Positions 32,284-44,610 of a stretch of 64,000 nt of DNA are shown piece after piece. Numbering within the stretch: the first letter of the stretch is position 1; each line of letters opens with the position of its first letter. Both the position numbers and the translations under genes were made by a program. The DNA is taken from NCBI GenBank assembly GCA_003439945.1, contig QVRM01000973.1:187825-251824 (forward strand). Direction: 5' to 3'. The notes beneath the pieces are model-generated. The model saw nothing but the letters and a program-made list of their open reading frames with translations. It searched no databases and was not told the DNA's origin. The stretch comes from Dermanyssus gallinae. Lineage: Eukaryota; Arthropoda; Arachnida; Mesostigmata; Dermanyssidae.

Positions 32284-32457
32284 AGATACCACTATTAGGA
32301 TTCAACTCGATCCCGCTTGTCTGAGAGAGCACGTGAGTTATTATTGTTACTATTAATGTAGCCACAGTTACCTGACATCGACCCGGTTCTCTTAAAGGCG
32401 CACACCAACACTTTGAGATGTACTTGATGTGATTCTACATTACATAAACACCTACAC
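32284..32457. repeat. Repeat X, right copy
   Basis: Inverted partner of 31875-32048. It begins AGATACCACTATTAGGA and ends with TACATAAACACCTACAC. Confidence 0.85.
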
Positions 32458-33423
32458 TTTTTATTCTCTAGGTAAATTATTTATTTTCCGTACAGCACAT
32501 TTTCTATATGTTGCTATGTCTAGCGGCATGTTAGGTATGCGCACCTATACTTACTGTTTGGTCTGCATCAGTGCTAGCCACATAAGGCCAATGGGCAATA
32601 CAGTTGGAACCGATTTTTTGCAGCACATTCCGTTTAAAATGTCGAATATTCAAAAACACAAGTAATGTGTCGTAGCCGTTTTGAAGCACCTATCTTGTCG
32701 TACTACTGCTGCCTTTTATGTCTCACCGTAAAAAAACCTACATAAGCACATTAGTTGTAAGAGACCCTTCTAAAGAATAGTCATAGATGTTGTCATTCCA
32801 AGGTCGCTTGATAACACCTGCAGACGACCGATAACCGGCGCAACGGCCTGTGACAACTCAGCTCAGAGGACGGCCTGAGTTACGTCGCTATTTTTGAAAG
32901 GTTGCCACCCTGTTAACTTTAGGTGTCAGCACAAAGGAGAGGCTACCGTTTCGTGAGTTGGAGAGCACTACTTTCTCAGAGTCGCGGCCAGCGGCAACCA
33001 ATGATGAACCATGCCTGGTCTATTTTACGTACAAAAGGTGACAAGTCCTCAGGTCAAACGGAACCGGCGGCTTCAGTTCCGGCCAACGGAATGTCCACCC
33101 TAATTGGAACGCAAATTAAAACGACCCAATAACTCCATGCTGTAGACTAGCAAAATAGACTCTGGTCTGGTTGCATAATGGGGTGCCCAGGCGTCCTTGC
33201 TTTAATTAGCAAACAGATATAGGGCGGATTGCTGTTATATTTGCGATGTTTAACTATTATGGGTCAACGAGATTTAGGCTAGCGCCGCCTAGGCAGATCG
33301 TGGATACGGTTACTCGTGACCCGGAAAAATGTCAACCGTATTAGTCCCTGTCGGCTAACGGTTTTTAGCATCGGCTTACTTAGCAGTTCTTAACATGTTT
33401 AGGGGAAAATCAGGAGTTGTAGC

Positions 33424-33460
<37 letters not shown>

Positions 33461-33950
33461 GTCTTCTGTTGTCTTCCAAAATAATGAGTTTGAGTCAAAT
33501 GGCAAAGCTGTTCTCACCAGTAGCTATAGTAGTTTTCGAAAATGTGCGGCCTGTGACGTTGTTTAAAGGGAGCGTAAGCGTCCAAATCGGGTCACACACA
33601 CACACACGTATGCTGTGTGATTCCGTAGATTGCTAGCGCGACTTTTCTAGGATTGGAGAGCGTTCAGAGAGCGTGCGTGATAGATGCTTCCTCTTAACCC
33701 GGCCGCTACTAGGACCCAGATGCCAACGTTCACAGCGGACCGCCTCATGTCAAAGTCAAACGATTCGCTGAAACATCAACGAAGATGGGACCGAATGCTT
33801 TGCTGATCTGATCGTTCATTTGTTGTTTTTCAATCTTCGTTGTTTTGCCATTTGTTTCGCATAACTTCTGCAAGATGCAGGCCTGCCGTTGCCGATCGAC
33901 GCTGGGCGATGTTCATCGTAATAATAATAATCATAATAATAACCATCGCT
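32458..33950. other. No gene recognised
   Basis: (TA)n at 33429-33457 and a short (CA)n at 33594-33606. The open frames at 32429-32665 and 32923-33132 have no motif. Confidence 0.5.
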
Positions 33951-34319
33951 GAGAGTCACCGGTCATGTTGCCTCAAGGACTGTTAGGGAAACTAGATATC
34001 TCACTAGCGTACTAAGGATATGCCGCACAGCGATTCCACAAACCCATAGGGGACGGAGGATAGTCTGGGCTTGCCGTTGTTCCTAAACAATGCGGTACAG
34101 AGCACACGGTATGCACCGCCTTCATCCTTCTAGGTGCTGCGACCCCAGCATTAGCGGCAGCAGAAGCAATCTCATTTCAATTCGAAGTCATCGATGTGAG
34201 GTTTTTTATGAGGTTTATCGATGACGGCACGTACCTAGAGGGGCGGAAAGATATGGCCTTGCCGATTCTCAGCGGGTGACTTGGAACCATGGAATAATGC
34301 TAAAGTCCCCCCGGTCTCT
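33951..34319. other. Non-coding with shared repeat
   Basis: 33951-33995 (CTGAGAGTCACCG, CCTCAAGGACTGTTAGGGAAA) resembles 4527-4575. A short AAT run precedes it. No gene. Confidence 0.45.
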
Positions 34320-34500
34320 GCCACATATCGTCTAGATGACCCCTTTGATCGGAAGTTCACCCTCAGGCATCTGGTTACATTGCGGCTTCAACCCCTCTCC
34401 CCCCCCCCCCCCCCGCCCCCGCCCGTTTGATCGGATCGGAAATCATCCTCAGGTATCTGATTACATGTGACGACGGTTACCTCTCTCACCACCACCTTTA
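34320..34500. repeat. Imperfect tandem duplication across a C-tract
   Basis: TTTGATCGGAAGTTCACCCT, CAGGCATCTGGTTACAT at about 34345-34380 recurs as TTTGATCGGATCGGAAATCA, CAGGTATCTGATTACAT at 34427-34469. A C/G homopolymer-like tract (34397-34425) lies between. Confidence 0.75.
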
Positions 34501-34682
34501 CTACAACGAAGCATTGACGACCTCAGGAAAGTGGAATTCGAGGTACACAACTTTTCTACTGTTAGCCATCAACTGGGTTGTGCTAAAGCTTGTTGTTTTG
34601 CCTATAACCTATAAGAGAGTGATGTAGCAGTACAGTATACATTCCAAATATCAAGTGTCTAGGAATAAAGAAAAATACGCCT

Positions 34683-34976
34683 TTATTTACAGGTTAAAGG
34701 GTAAAAGGAGGCTGGGATGCAGGGAAGACTACGAAGCCGTGTGTCTAGGTAATATATAACGGCTTCACCGGGCGGAGACTGTGCAGCGATTTCGCTTAAA
34801 TGCTGCTGAATGTGAGTGATATCTCTAACAATGGTTTTACTGGTTGTTTCGTCGTTACCATAGGCATCAACTGTAGTTGACATATTATGCTGATTTATTA
34901 TAAATGGAACACAGTAGAGACACGAGCAAGTCGCTGAGCAGGGCGAACTGTAAACGCTAGTCGGCAATACAGGCAA
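34683..34976 (-). other. Small open frame with overlapping poly(A) signal, unidentified
   Basis: The minus frame includes an internal Met opening 66 codons: MSTTVDAYGNDETTSKTIVR, DITHIQQHLSEIAAQ, then a stop at the AATAAA-containing TGTAAATAAAGG. Composition is protein-like and hydrophilic. No family or splice evidence. Confidence 0.22.
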
Positions 34977-36744
34977 TACAACTCTGCCCCTTTAGCCCTC
35001 AAGATTTGACGCTCATTGTGAGAGAGGTTCTACAGCAAAAAAAAATACTTCCACCTTTTTCGGCTATTTTGCTCTATAGCGTTAGCATCGAGCTTTCGAA
35101 GCGTCGTCAGCTAGCACGTGCATATATACAGACAACCGTGCGACAGCTCACAGGTCACCTACCTCTCAAGCCAATTGTGCAAGATCTAACACAGCAATTG
35201 TGCAAATATGCAAGTATGTTTTATATACACGTGTATGTTTATGGCAGAACTAGCTGCAACAAGAACGAGTGCTTTTCTCCGCTATGCACACTTTTCCCAG
35301 AAGTGGATAAGCTGAACCGAGGTAACTAAAAGCGAGAGTCGTAATTAGGGAGACATATATATATATATATATAGTCTTACCGAAAGATTCCAGGGTGGAG
35401 CATTTGCAGAAGACCAAGCATCATTATCGATGTTTGCGACGGTCGCCAATATCGTGACTTCAATCGGAAACATTCATTATCATCGTGATTATTCGGTGCA
35501 ATTATTATTTCGGTAATTATCATTAGCCTGGCTCCGTACGTCCAGGCAATCGTTTGCCCTCCGCAGGGCGGAGTAAATGGGAGGAATCGAATTCTAAAGT
35601 CATGAACACAACTATCGCGTTGCTAGCCAGAGACAACCGCAATAAAACCACCTGAGTGAGATGTCCGACATTACTGAGAATTGTCGGCCACTTAGTCGAT
35701 AACTTTGTCTATAGCCGGCCTCATTCGACGCGAAAGGTGGCAAGTATAGGCATTTCGCCATATCCGGACAAACGAACGAACATATTGTTTTCGGAACAGA
35801 TCTCCGTGAGTCGCCAAATAAACAGAACGAACAATTGACATGTAATAATGAATACAAAGGGGAAGAGAGAGAGAGAGAGAGAGAGATAGAGCCGGTTTAA
35901 CTGGGCTTGGCTTTAGCCATGTGGCGCAAGAGATTGCGTCGATAACGCCTTCCGAGACCCGAAGCTTCAAACTGGAGTCTCGAGTATCGTTCGAGGAATT
36001 GCATTCGTGCGTGCGTATTAACCTACGCATACACTGCAGGACTATGTGTATATAGAAATTCCTAATAATATCTTTGCCCTGTCGAACAATAACTTTCTAT
36101 CAGCCACTCAAAGATTTTGCCATTTGTTTCGAATGTGACACCAGCTGATAATAGCAACAGCGCAATGTGATAATAATAAACTTTCATGGCTGAATGTAAC
36201 TCATCACAAGTAGAACAGGTCATATTGTGGTAATCGAAGATGACGTTTCTGTGCACGACATCATTTACGTGAGTGCTACTGAGACCGAGGCAAATGTTGA
36301 ATCTAATCATGGATCTGGTGTAAATTCCGAGGCAAGTTTGAATCATGTTATTAACAAAAACAAAGCACTAAGAGGACAATGGAACTTAATTGGTTGGGCC
36401 CATTTAGAGATCAGCTGCTACCACTTTGATGCAAGATTTACACATCTCTTTTCGTTTTAAAAGCTAGAATCTATGTCTGGTCTCATTCACGTTTGGCTTT
36501 ACACTTTAAAAAATGCTACCAAAGCCATTAATGTATGAATATGTATTAACTGTAGTCGACATCATGGTAGTGTCGGGACTTGGTTGTACCTTCAGAGAGA
36601 GAGTACATCTCCAGTTCAGCAAGATAGCGCCCCTTGAGGTGTTTCTAGCGTTCAGAACGGTATAAAGCGACTTTGCATGCAAGAGCCCTTGTTACGCGCT
36701 ACAAGTGTACCTTAGTCACGTTGCCACCGTGCGAGTAATCAAGC
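34977..36744. other. No gene recognised
   Basis: (TA)n at 35354-35373 and (GA)n at 35864-35887. Frames at 35006-35329 and 36062-36460 show no motif. Confidence 0.5.
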
Positions 36745-37047
36745 ATGCAAACAGTACTGCAATCCGGCCACTTTGCACAAACGAAACTAAATGCGAGAGT
36801 TATAAAGGCCGACACAGTTCATTCTCTACTCCGATGTCCACGTTATGCATGTGAAGTAAACGAGAAGAATCTTCATGAAATTTGTATGCCGTTTATGCAG
36901 CAGGTCAGAGCATCAGGATCAGAGCTTCGAAATGCCACATTTTTAAAACTCGTTAACTCCGCTGAGTTTGCAATTTTTCCTCTGATATTACGAAATCCCC
37001 TCGGCCTTCGCCCATCACCTCGGCCGCACCAGCGGATGCTTCTGTAG
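36745..37047 (+). mobile_element. Possible LINE C-terminal zinc tail
   Basis: A 100-codon frame contains ADTVHSLLRCPRYACEV, resembling the '(E)T..H.LL.CP.Y' segment at the end of I/R1-type reverse transcriptases (usually preceded by C-x2-C, which is not visible here). Hydrophobic and helical residues follow (FLKLVNSAEFAIFPLILRNP). Weak assignment. Confidence 0.35.
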
Positions 37048-37384
37048 TTTGGGTCGTCAGGGGCGTTGACAGAGGTGTAAATCAACCTGCAAGACGCGAC
37101 ATATCCGAGTGGGTGATGATTCTCTGCTGTCCCTGCTGACCACGCTGCCAATGCATCGGGCTTTATAGCACAAGCATTCGTATGTCACAACTGTTGAAAA
37201 TTGGGTAATTTAGGGCGGGATCGTAAGGAGACATTAACGTAATATTATTGTACCGTGCAGGGACACGCTGCAGGTTCTATATTGTGTCAAATGTTCAGCG
37301 AGAAAATGATGGGACGGACGAAAAAAACGCCCAAACCGCGAAAAAAGGACGGACCTCCTAGCGGCAAAACAGGAATTAACATAA
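37048..37384. other. No gene recognised
   Basis: No motif or repeat match seen. Confidence 0.5.
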
Positions 37385-37515
37385 CATAAAATCTCTTTTA
37401 TTGTCACATAATAGGGTGTGTGGTACAATCATCATGGTAATGCATGCACTATTATTGATATGCGTACTTCTGAAAGAAAAGCGTAGCTAATCGTCAAATA
37501 GAGTAGTGCTGTTAA
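37385..37515 (-). repeat. LINE 3' region, second copy
   Basis: Close DNA match to 1508-1640 in the same orientation, including TAGGGTGTGTGGTACAAT and GCGTACTTCTGAAAGAAA. On the minus strand it carries ACAATAAAAG, a poly(A)-signal-like site, so I read it as the 3' end of a minus-strand retroelement with no coding part left. Confidence 0.7.
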
Positions 37516-38109
37516 GATAGCTCAACAAGAAAACGGAGAGCAACCGAACAGTAGTATTAAGGTTCCGTAGTTAAACTGCAGCAGAGGTTCATGACATGCT
37601 AGACGTGATTGCTATGAGGCATAAAGCTTTCTTGCGTGTGGTGAGCGAGCCCTACATTCCTGGTCACGACCCAAAAGTTGACTACGGACGGAAGAAGAGA
37701 TACCAATGTCACACCAGACCACCGGATGTAAAAACATACGATTACTGGGCAAGGCTGCAGAGACGTCTCTTCATTATCATGGCTTGAGAGTGAGAGAGTT
37801 AGCAGGATCTATTCCTGTTACAGCAGTCTTGACGGGGCGCATAAGAAGCTTGAAAATCTCCTGGATGAACTGACTGTCTCGTCAAGAGCATGCAGTAAGC
37901 CATTCATTGTATACACACAAGATCAATCAATAGCTTCAATATCGCTTTGCCGGTGTAAGGAGGTCGCGCAAAATGAAAAGAAGAGGACAACTATTGATGG
38001 ATTGACTCGAAAGTCAAGATCCAATGCAATGACGAACGCAGGAGCCACGTATATGCCTCAGACATCTGACCATCATCAGCAGCGCGTATGCCACACGGAT
38101 CACTAACAA
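37516..38109. other. No gene recognised
   Basis: A 63-codon frame (37596-37787) and stop-rich sequence that may be the decayed start of the following LINE. No motif is certain. Confidence 0.35.
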
Positions 38110-39060
38110 GTATTAAGGCGGGCTAAGACCCTAAGCGACAACTACTGCATAATGTTTGAGATTAAAGGACTTCAAAGGCAAAATGTTTCGGCTCCCATCA
38201 GGAGACCACGATTCGTCTTCACGAGCGGCACGGGAGGACTTCAGTGGAATTAACTCCAGAGAGAACTGTACGAGGAAGAGGGGGCAACAATTCCAAAAAC
38301 GGCGGCAAAGCTCTATGTGGCCCTGATAAATTACTTTAGGCGAGCAGCGGCAACCTCTTCACACGCCAGTAGAAAAAATCACTTCGAATAGATGTACTGG
38401 CGGAATGAGAATATTGCACAGGCAAGACGAGAGTGCGTGCGGGCACGACACAACTGCCAGCACTTTAAGCATCGTGCGACAACAACGAGGAACAAAGTCA
38501 GCGACAACTCACGGTGTTTAAAAGAAGGAAAGCAATTCTACGAAGGGCCATCAACAATAGTAAGAGCGATTACTGAAAGCAATTGATAGAGAGCGTGGGT
38601 TATTTTCCGGGGGCCGCTCGTATAGGCTGATAAAAGTAAGCTCAAGGAAAAATAATGCAAAGTATACCGGACGCGGAGAAAGAGAAATTTATCCATTCCT
38701 TATCTCCAAAGTGCCCGCTTTTTGGCCACCTGTTATACAATGGACAATACAGTGTGCCCGCAATAGAGAACGTTGTTGTAACGAAAATTAACAAAAAGAC
38801 AGTGCCAAGCAACCCAGAAGAAACAGAGCCAGAATCGAGCCTCAGCAGTTACCTGCACGGAGGTATTGCAAGCTGCTGAACGGATCAGGATTGAAAAAAC
38901 TACTGGCCCAGACGGAATTCCTGCCGCGGCAGTTTTTGTTTCTTTGTTAAGGAATACCCAAAAATTGTTGCGATAGATGGCCAGACGCTGAAATAGGGCA
39001 AGATACCACCGGCTTGGAAGAATACCGAGTTAGTGTTAATCCCGAAAGGAAATTGCTCTT
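38110..39060 (+). mobile_element. Decayed LINE centre (endonuclease end to reverse transcriptase start)
   Basis: Plus-strand pieces in order: TLSDNYCIMFEIKG (the 'SDHxxI.FxI' end of the endonuclease, with His replaced), a linker with YWRNENIAQARRECVRARHN and EGKQFYEGPSTIVRAITESN, then AAERIRIEKTTGPDGIPAAA ('KAPGPDGIPA' reverse transcriptase motif) and PPAWKNTELVLIPKG ('P..WK.A..V.I.K'). Many stops and frame changes; the catalytic palm is absent because the copy ends at 39060. Confidence 0.8.
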
Positions 39061-39159
39061 ACCGTCCTATAAAACATAAACATAATCGAAGAGTTGGATG
39101 GTATTGCACCGTCTCTTTTTATTGAGACATTTGTGCTTTCCGCAGTTTTGACCGAGCAT
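39061..39159. other. Junction between LINE and SINE-like repeat
   Basis: AT-rich, no motif. Confidence 0.4.
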
Positions 39160-39305
39160 TGCCTATTATATACTACTCCGGCATTCACCTTGTCTAAGTT
39201 GTAATCTATGATAACTAATCTAAGCGTGCCCGACCCAGGCCTTAATCCACGACTTCCCGAATGCAAGGCACTAACTTTTCCATTAAGCCACCGTGCTCAG
39301 TCTGT
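39160..39305 (-). repeat. tRNA-derived SINE-like repeat, diverged
   Basis: The minus strand reads GAGCACGGTGGCTTAATGG (A-box), GTGCCTTGCATTCGGGA (identical core to the copy at 5560-5670) and a decayed B-box. Similarity to the 5.6-kb copy extends to an AATTTAGAC/ACTTAGACAAGGTG segment on the 3' side. Confidence 0.55.
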
Positions 39306-39866
39306 CTCTTGAATACGCTATTTAAGAGCATCACTGCAATTGTACGGATTCTCTACGTCAAAAACGCTGCTTTCTTCTTTCTTTATTCATTTCAAACAGC
39401 GCTATTCTGTGAAATACACAGGAAGTAGCCACGCGGGACCACCCCATGGGACCTGAAGGTCGAGCCGCTGTATGGTCGGATCCCCTGTTTGCTATATATT
39501 CCATTCGTAGGTGATGGAGAGGTGGCAACGAGTGTAGGACGCCATTTAAAAAGGCGAATCTTCTCTCTCAAAGTACTTATTCCGGACATCAGGTCTTGGA
39601 TAGACAGACCCGATGGAGAACTAACGTGCCACATCACATAGGCTCTTACAGGCCACGGCGACATCCAGGCATATTTAAGGAGAATTAAAAATATTAAATT
39701 TGGGCATCGGCATGTGCAACCTGATAACTTAAGACACACCAGAACACACGGGACTGTCCGGCTTGGAGAGCACGACGAGGCGGCACGCTCGGAGATAGTT
39801 TAGAGTATTTAAGCCTAAACGATCTCCTCGCACGTATGTTGGAGTCTCGATAGCAGTAGAACATAC
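39306..39866. other. No gene recognised
   Basis: A 115-codon minus frame (39392-39739) without motif. It overlaps the reading-through of the candidate exon below. Confidence 0.4.
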
Positions 39867-39936
39867 TTGCGTATGCAATAATAGCGATTATGATGACATA
39901 GGACGAGGCTGTACGACGGCGCGCCGTCGACTTCAT
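39867..39936 (-). CDS. Possible first coding exon with signal-anchor
   Basis: The ATG at 39936 is in good context (TTCACAATGAAG) and starts MKSTARRRTASSYVIIIAII followed by AYA. A basic head and then a hydrophobic run is the layout of a type II signal-anchor, as in Golgi glycosyl- and sulfotransferases. A GCAA|GTATGT donor follows, and codon use is G/C-rich up to that point. CpG-rich DNA lies just upstream (39937-39990). Family unknown; one exon only. Confidence 0.32.
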
Positions 39937-40402
39937 TGTGAACGGCGCGGTTGGCGAGGCGTCATGGCGGGTCTGGTCTCGGTGGGGGCAAATCTAATGG
40001 ATGCTGTCCTCACAGGAGCTTTATGATAGCCTAAAGTTTGCAAGGAAGTTTAATTAATCAAGTTTTTTTCTTTATAAAAACAGGTTCAGATAGTCATAGC
40101 AATGGTTATAGCAATACTAGAGACTCTCTCCTAATAGCTGAGCAACATTAGTTTCAGCTACAGAACCCGGTTATGGAAAAAGGGGGGGAGAGGGCGGACG
40201 GCTGGAGATACGAGGGTTTTTGCAGGTAATAAAAAGGCTTTGGTAGTCAACGAGCTACCAGCCGGGTTGTAGTCCTGCGCAACGTGCCTAGAAGCATTTC
40301 CTTCTCCTGTATACAAAAAAGCGCCCCAGAAAGTCATACAAACGCGACGGTGTCTACTATACGAAAATCATCTAAGCTCTTACGTAGTGTAGTTTGTATT
40401 AC

Positions 40403-40435
<33 letters not shown>

Positions 40436-43228
40436 TTTAACGTACTTACATCAATACAGTCTTAACATATGTGAGTACGGAGAGTATACTTCGGCATGGC
40501 ATGACTTTTGCTTCGAAAATAGCATAATCACTGCTATACACTTCAATGCCGGCACTGAGAGCTAAAAAACAGAGTAACCTAGGATTCTAGCGAGTGTTAC
40601 TAATGAGGTGGGATCCGGTTTCGACGTAGCGGTGGTTAGCGAAGCATAGCTTAATGATTTTGACATGACTGCTAGTAAGAGAAGGGCTTCGGCCTTTTAG
40701 TGTCAAACCGCAGCTCGAATAAACTTGGTAGCGGAGTTGGCATCTGTCTGCGGTCGGCTTTTATAATCATTATCGAGCACGTATAGTGATCGCATTGTTT
40801 TGGGAAATTGCTCCAAGTTGTCCTCTATGCAATCTGCTATCTGCCAAGAGATTATATAGTTTATACATTCAGACAGCACAGGATTTGGTCACTTAACTTG
40901 TCATGAAAAATTAACACAACTACAATATTTCGGGTTCACGATATCAAAGCTTTTCTGAATCAACATCGTAATGTTTCCTGGTTAAAAGTTTTTGATGCAG
41001 CCGATGTTAACTCTGCATGCGAGGCTTTTTGAGATCATGTTCTCAGGTTCTATAAGAATTTTTCTCCCTTTTCAGAAAAGTTTACTTAGATCGTTATCCG
41101 TTTATATATTCTTCTATGTTTAATATATGCTTTATTATACAACTAGTTGTTTTGCCTACTTTAAACATACGTATGTATATATTTAGTATTGTTGCAGTAA
41201 GGAATCGGACATATGAGCAGCCTTGCTTGTTTTCTGCAATATTCTGCTGGGGCTATCACAATTGAGTTGAATGGTCTATGTGTTTTTTTTTACCAATCGA
41301 TCGCATTAGTTACTTTCCAAAAGCAATTTGGACGTTAGGCTTCCAAAACTCAACGTGTATCCTAAATTATAATTTGTTCAAACAACATCTTCTTTCGTGT
41401 GCGCAAGCCTTTTCTGCCCTATCCTAACATATGTTCAATAATTTTCCATTTAGTTTGTATCTAATTTAGTATGCGCCACACAACGGCGATAGGCTTTTCG
41501 GTAAACTATCATTAATTGTCACAATTGTTCAAATTGTGTTATATATGGAAATTTGTAGCTCAATAATAAATAAATTAATTTAAATACGCTTGCCGCCCGA
41601 AGAAGAAGGTCCATATAAGCATACATAAACTCACTTGATTATCATCAGCCCGGAAACATATTGAGTCATTACACTCATGCCACTCGTCAACGTGAATAAG
41701 CATAAGTAATGAGCCGGCTGCGTCACAATACATAACAGAGCCCCCTCAGATTTCGACGAACTGCAATACATTTATGAGTCGACTCATTGCTTGCTCATGA
41801 CTTGGTGGATTGCGGGAGGCGGCATTGATATGTCCTCTGCTGTTCCGATGCCGCCGAACGCGTCCGATCCTAGCGTTCTGCTTTTGTTTAACATTTCGTG
41901 CTCCAAACAAACAAACGAACACAAACGCCGATGCTTGTCATGCCTGTATTAGCAGGCGTGTACGCACGAAGATGCAGAGGCACGTACAACTCGCCGCGGA
42001 ATAACGGGTCGGCCTAAACATTACCCTAGCATACCCTACGAGCACGTCACGTACTCTCGCAAAGTGTACCACGTATCACGCCGCTTTGTACAATGTTTGA
42101 GTATGATCGAGCAAGTACCGCCGCAAACACGCTGCCACGTGTTTCGTGTCGCCAACGGAATCGCACAGCACGCACGTTATTATGCAGTCGTTATTTCTGT
42201 TGACCTGTCTACTCAGAACAGCTCATATATATATACATTTGCATAGCTATAGAAATATTGCCATTGATAGAAAATTGCACAAACAGATTTAGGCCCACAA
42301 CCAAAATCTAACACAAATATATTTGGAACAGCGTGCGTTATCGCGTCATCGTGCAACTAGGGCTAACAATCTGTAGCGGTCGGATAGTAAGTGTCCTCCT
42401 TCATTTAGCCGGGCGGGTTTGTCGGTACGATCCACGTCAGAACGAAAAGTTCTAACTTCTCCCCGTTTTACCGCTGAGATTGACATGAAATGCGTACGGC
42501 AAAATTGACCTGTATGCAGTTTGTGGCATCTTGTAATCGTGCGAGCGCTTAGAGTGGTCGCTTGGCATGCATAGCGGTGTCTCTGAGGTGCAGCCAAGTG
42601 ATTTTTTACACGCACAGGCACGAAGCGATGCCTAGCAGTTACCTTTGCCTGGGAGTGGGGGGAAGGCGGGTGTTAGTGGGTCTGTAAGTCCCACACTTCA
42701 GCATAAAAAAGGCACGAGCCCTGGCTCACAAAAAAAGGCAGTTGAGGAAACTGATTTGTTGGACGTTGAACGTGCGGCACACGTTCGGACACGTGACCTG
42801 AGCTGCCATATTCCTAGATGCCACGTAAGAGACACGTTGCCTTGAGCGCACGGATACGAAACGGATGGTTTGTGTTTATGTCGGCTATGTCCGTCAAGTG
42901 GGTGGGGACTTCGTATATGAGGAGATTTAGAAGGGGACTTGTTTTGCCCAAGGTCTTGTGCTGCTGAAGTAGCATTTATCCTAATAGCGCGCAATATTTG
43001 TATAGTTGCTGGAGTCTCTGGTTCTAATCGGTAGTCGTCTGCGTGCAGCCTTCGGAAGGCTATGCCTCTTCTATACGCAGGCTGCAGCGTTCGAAACATT
43101 GTGAGCTTGAATCTATGAGCGGCTACTCGGCGGCATGCCCGAGGACGAACTCGTGCGTATAAATAAACGATTTCTCATTGATTTAGTAATAAGGTTTTAA
43201 TATGAATTTGAACCATTATCAAAGGGAC
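39937..43228. other. Long stretch without recognised genes
   Basis: (AAT)n at 40403-40434. Otherwise AT-rich DNA to about 41750. From 42346 to 43100 several frames overlap; one on the minus strand (42698-43099, with AYRRGIAFRRLHADDYRLEP and ETPATIQILRAIRI) looks protein-like but has no known domain. A GTGGGT..AGTCCCACAC hairpin at about 42670-42692 matches the 3' part of the SINE-like insert at 23.6 kb, with A-runs following, so a SINE fragment may end near 42740. Confidence 0.4.
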
Positions 43229-43516
43229 TTACGCAATTTGGCACAAATACTTTGAAAGACCTGTGATTGAACTGCTTTCGAGCACAAGCCAATGAGCTGT
43301 TAGAAGAGGCATCCTGGTAGACTGGTCCAATATGCGAGCACCAGCACAAACGCTTTCTTTGTCTAAATCTTTTAAGGACACCTGCCTTGGTAAACGTATT
43401 TCAGCGACCGTTCTCGCAGTCGTTAGTATAGCATTTGCTCTATCACCGTTTGGCCCAAACAGTGCTGAATGTGCTGCTTCATCACGCCTAATATCAGCAC
43501 TCAAATTATCGGGCAT
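43229..43516 (-). CDS. 95-codon open frame, unidentified
   Basis: The minus frame starts ATG in GACAAGATGC context after an in-frame TGA and ends TAA: MPDNLSADIRRDEAAHSALF, GPNGDRANAILTTA, LPRQVSLKDLDKESV, LTAHWLVLESSSITG. Composition is protein-like with charged and helical segments and no membrane part. Codon use is not G/C-biased, unlike the exon candidates elsewhere, so it may be a relic of a mobile or foreign sequence. The antisense frame (43332-43670) is also open. Confidence 0.28.
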   Translation of the reverse strand: MPDNLSADIRRDEAAHSALFGPNGDRANAILTTARTVAEIRLPRQVSLKDLDKESVCAGARILDQSTRMPLLTAHWLVLESSSITGLSKYLCQIA

Positions 43517-44282
43517 CTTGTCTCACTCAACACAGTGCGCGGGCGCAATCTTTCGCACAAGAGTTGCCTCTTCTAGCAAGGGACATGTTTTCCACGGCCA
43601 TTATACGTACATTTTCCGAGCCGACTTAGATTGCAACTCTTACAGTTCTTCTACGCCTAACTCCGCTTGAAACAAGTTCAATCTCAACCATTCAACAATA
43701 AATGCCAAATAGCTTAAAGATTTATGAAGATAATATTTGAACATATTAATATGAAGATAATATTCGTACAGAGTCAAGTCGACCAAACGGTCGACCAACG
43801 GTCCACGGTAGACAATTTGCAACTGACAAAAGTCAGTATCGAGCACACGAAATACACATTTGAGACGTATCAAGTTTGTCGAAAATAGATCAAAAATTAA
43901 AATTGAAAAATGGTATTCATATGCAAATTCGCGCCTTATCGTACTTACTCGACTGCGCAGAATTGCCACGTAAGATAAATCTGTCACCTAGACGATAAGC
44001 GTTCTCCACCTTTAGGCCTATTCGGTCACCTAGTCCCCTCCTCCCCAACATTCAGTACTCTCTTCACGAGACTGACAGGCTATGCTATCGAAAGCTTTGT
44101 GACAACCTGTCCATATCTAATATTTATATATCTAATATAATTTTGAGTAGTTTATTTTACCTTTTGAGCTTTTTGCGATAAGGATCAAAGACGGCAGGTT
44201 CACCTAATTCTATCTAAGTAATAAAACGGTATTTTTAATAACTTCTACCGATTCCCCTAATATATACTTTTTATATTAAACC
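43517..44282. other. No gene recognised
   Basis: AT-rich sequence; the 115-codon minus frame at 43640-43987 has no motif. Confidence 0.45.
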
Positions 44283-44330
44283 CCACACCGGTCGCGAGAC
44301 GCAGGCGAATGCACCACGCCACCGGGCTCG
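44283..44330 (-). repeat. Module A copy (inverse of 14054)
   Basis: The reverse complement contains GGTGGCGTGGTGCATTCG, matching the module after the reverse transcriptase at about 14054-14095. Confidence 0.6.
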
Positions 44331-44610
44331 GCACGCCCGATTCCTCTGGAGGAGAACAGATGCACATAAACTTTGACACCCACTCACATGTCCTATTTGC
44401 GCATTCTTTGACGAAACTCCGTTAGTTCTGTCTGGGTATGAAGAACATTTTCCGAGAGGAGATTTCCTTTTTTTCGAGGGCATTCGACGGGAGTTAGGGT
44501 CGACCAAGAGATACCGAAATATAGCTATTTGCCTCTCCCGATTTAGAATCGCGGACCTTTTTTTCCAGCCGCAAGATGGCTGCTAAGGACAGTCTAAAGC
44601 TACTAGGTGC

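Noticed and set aside
34197..34230. Penelope-like reverse transcriptase from the residues FFMRFIDDGTY
   Set aside because: A single short match with no supporting motif on either side.
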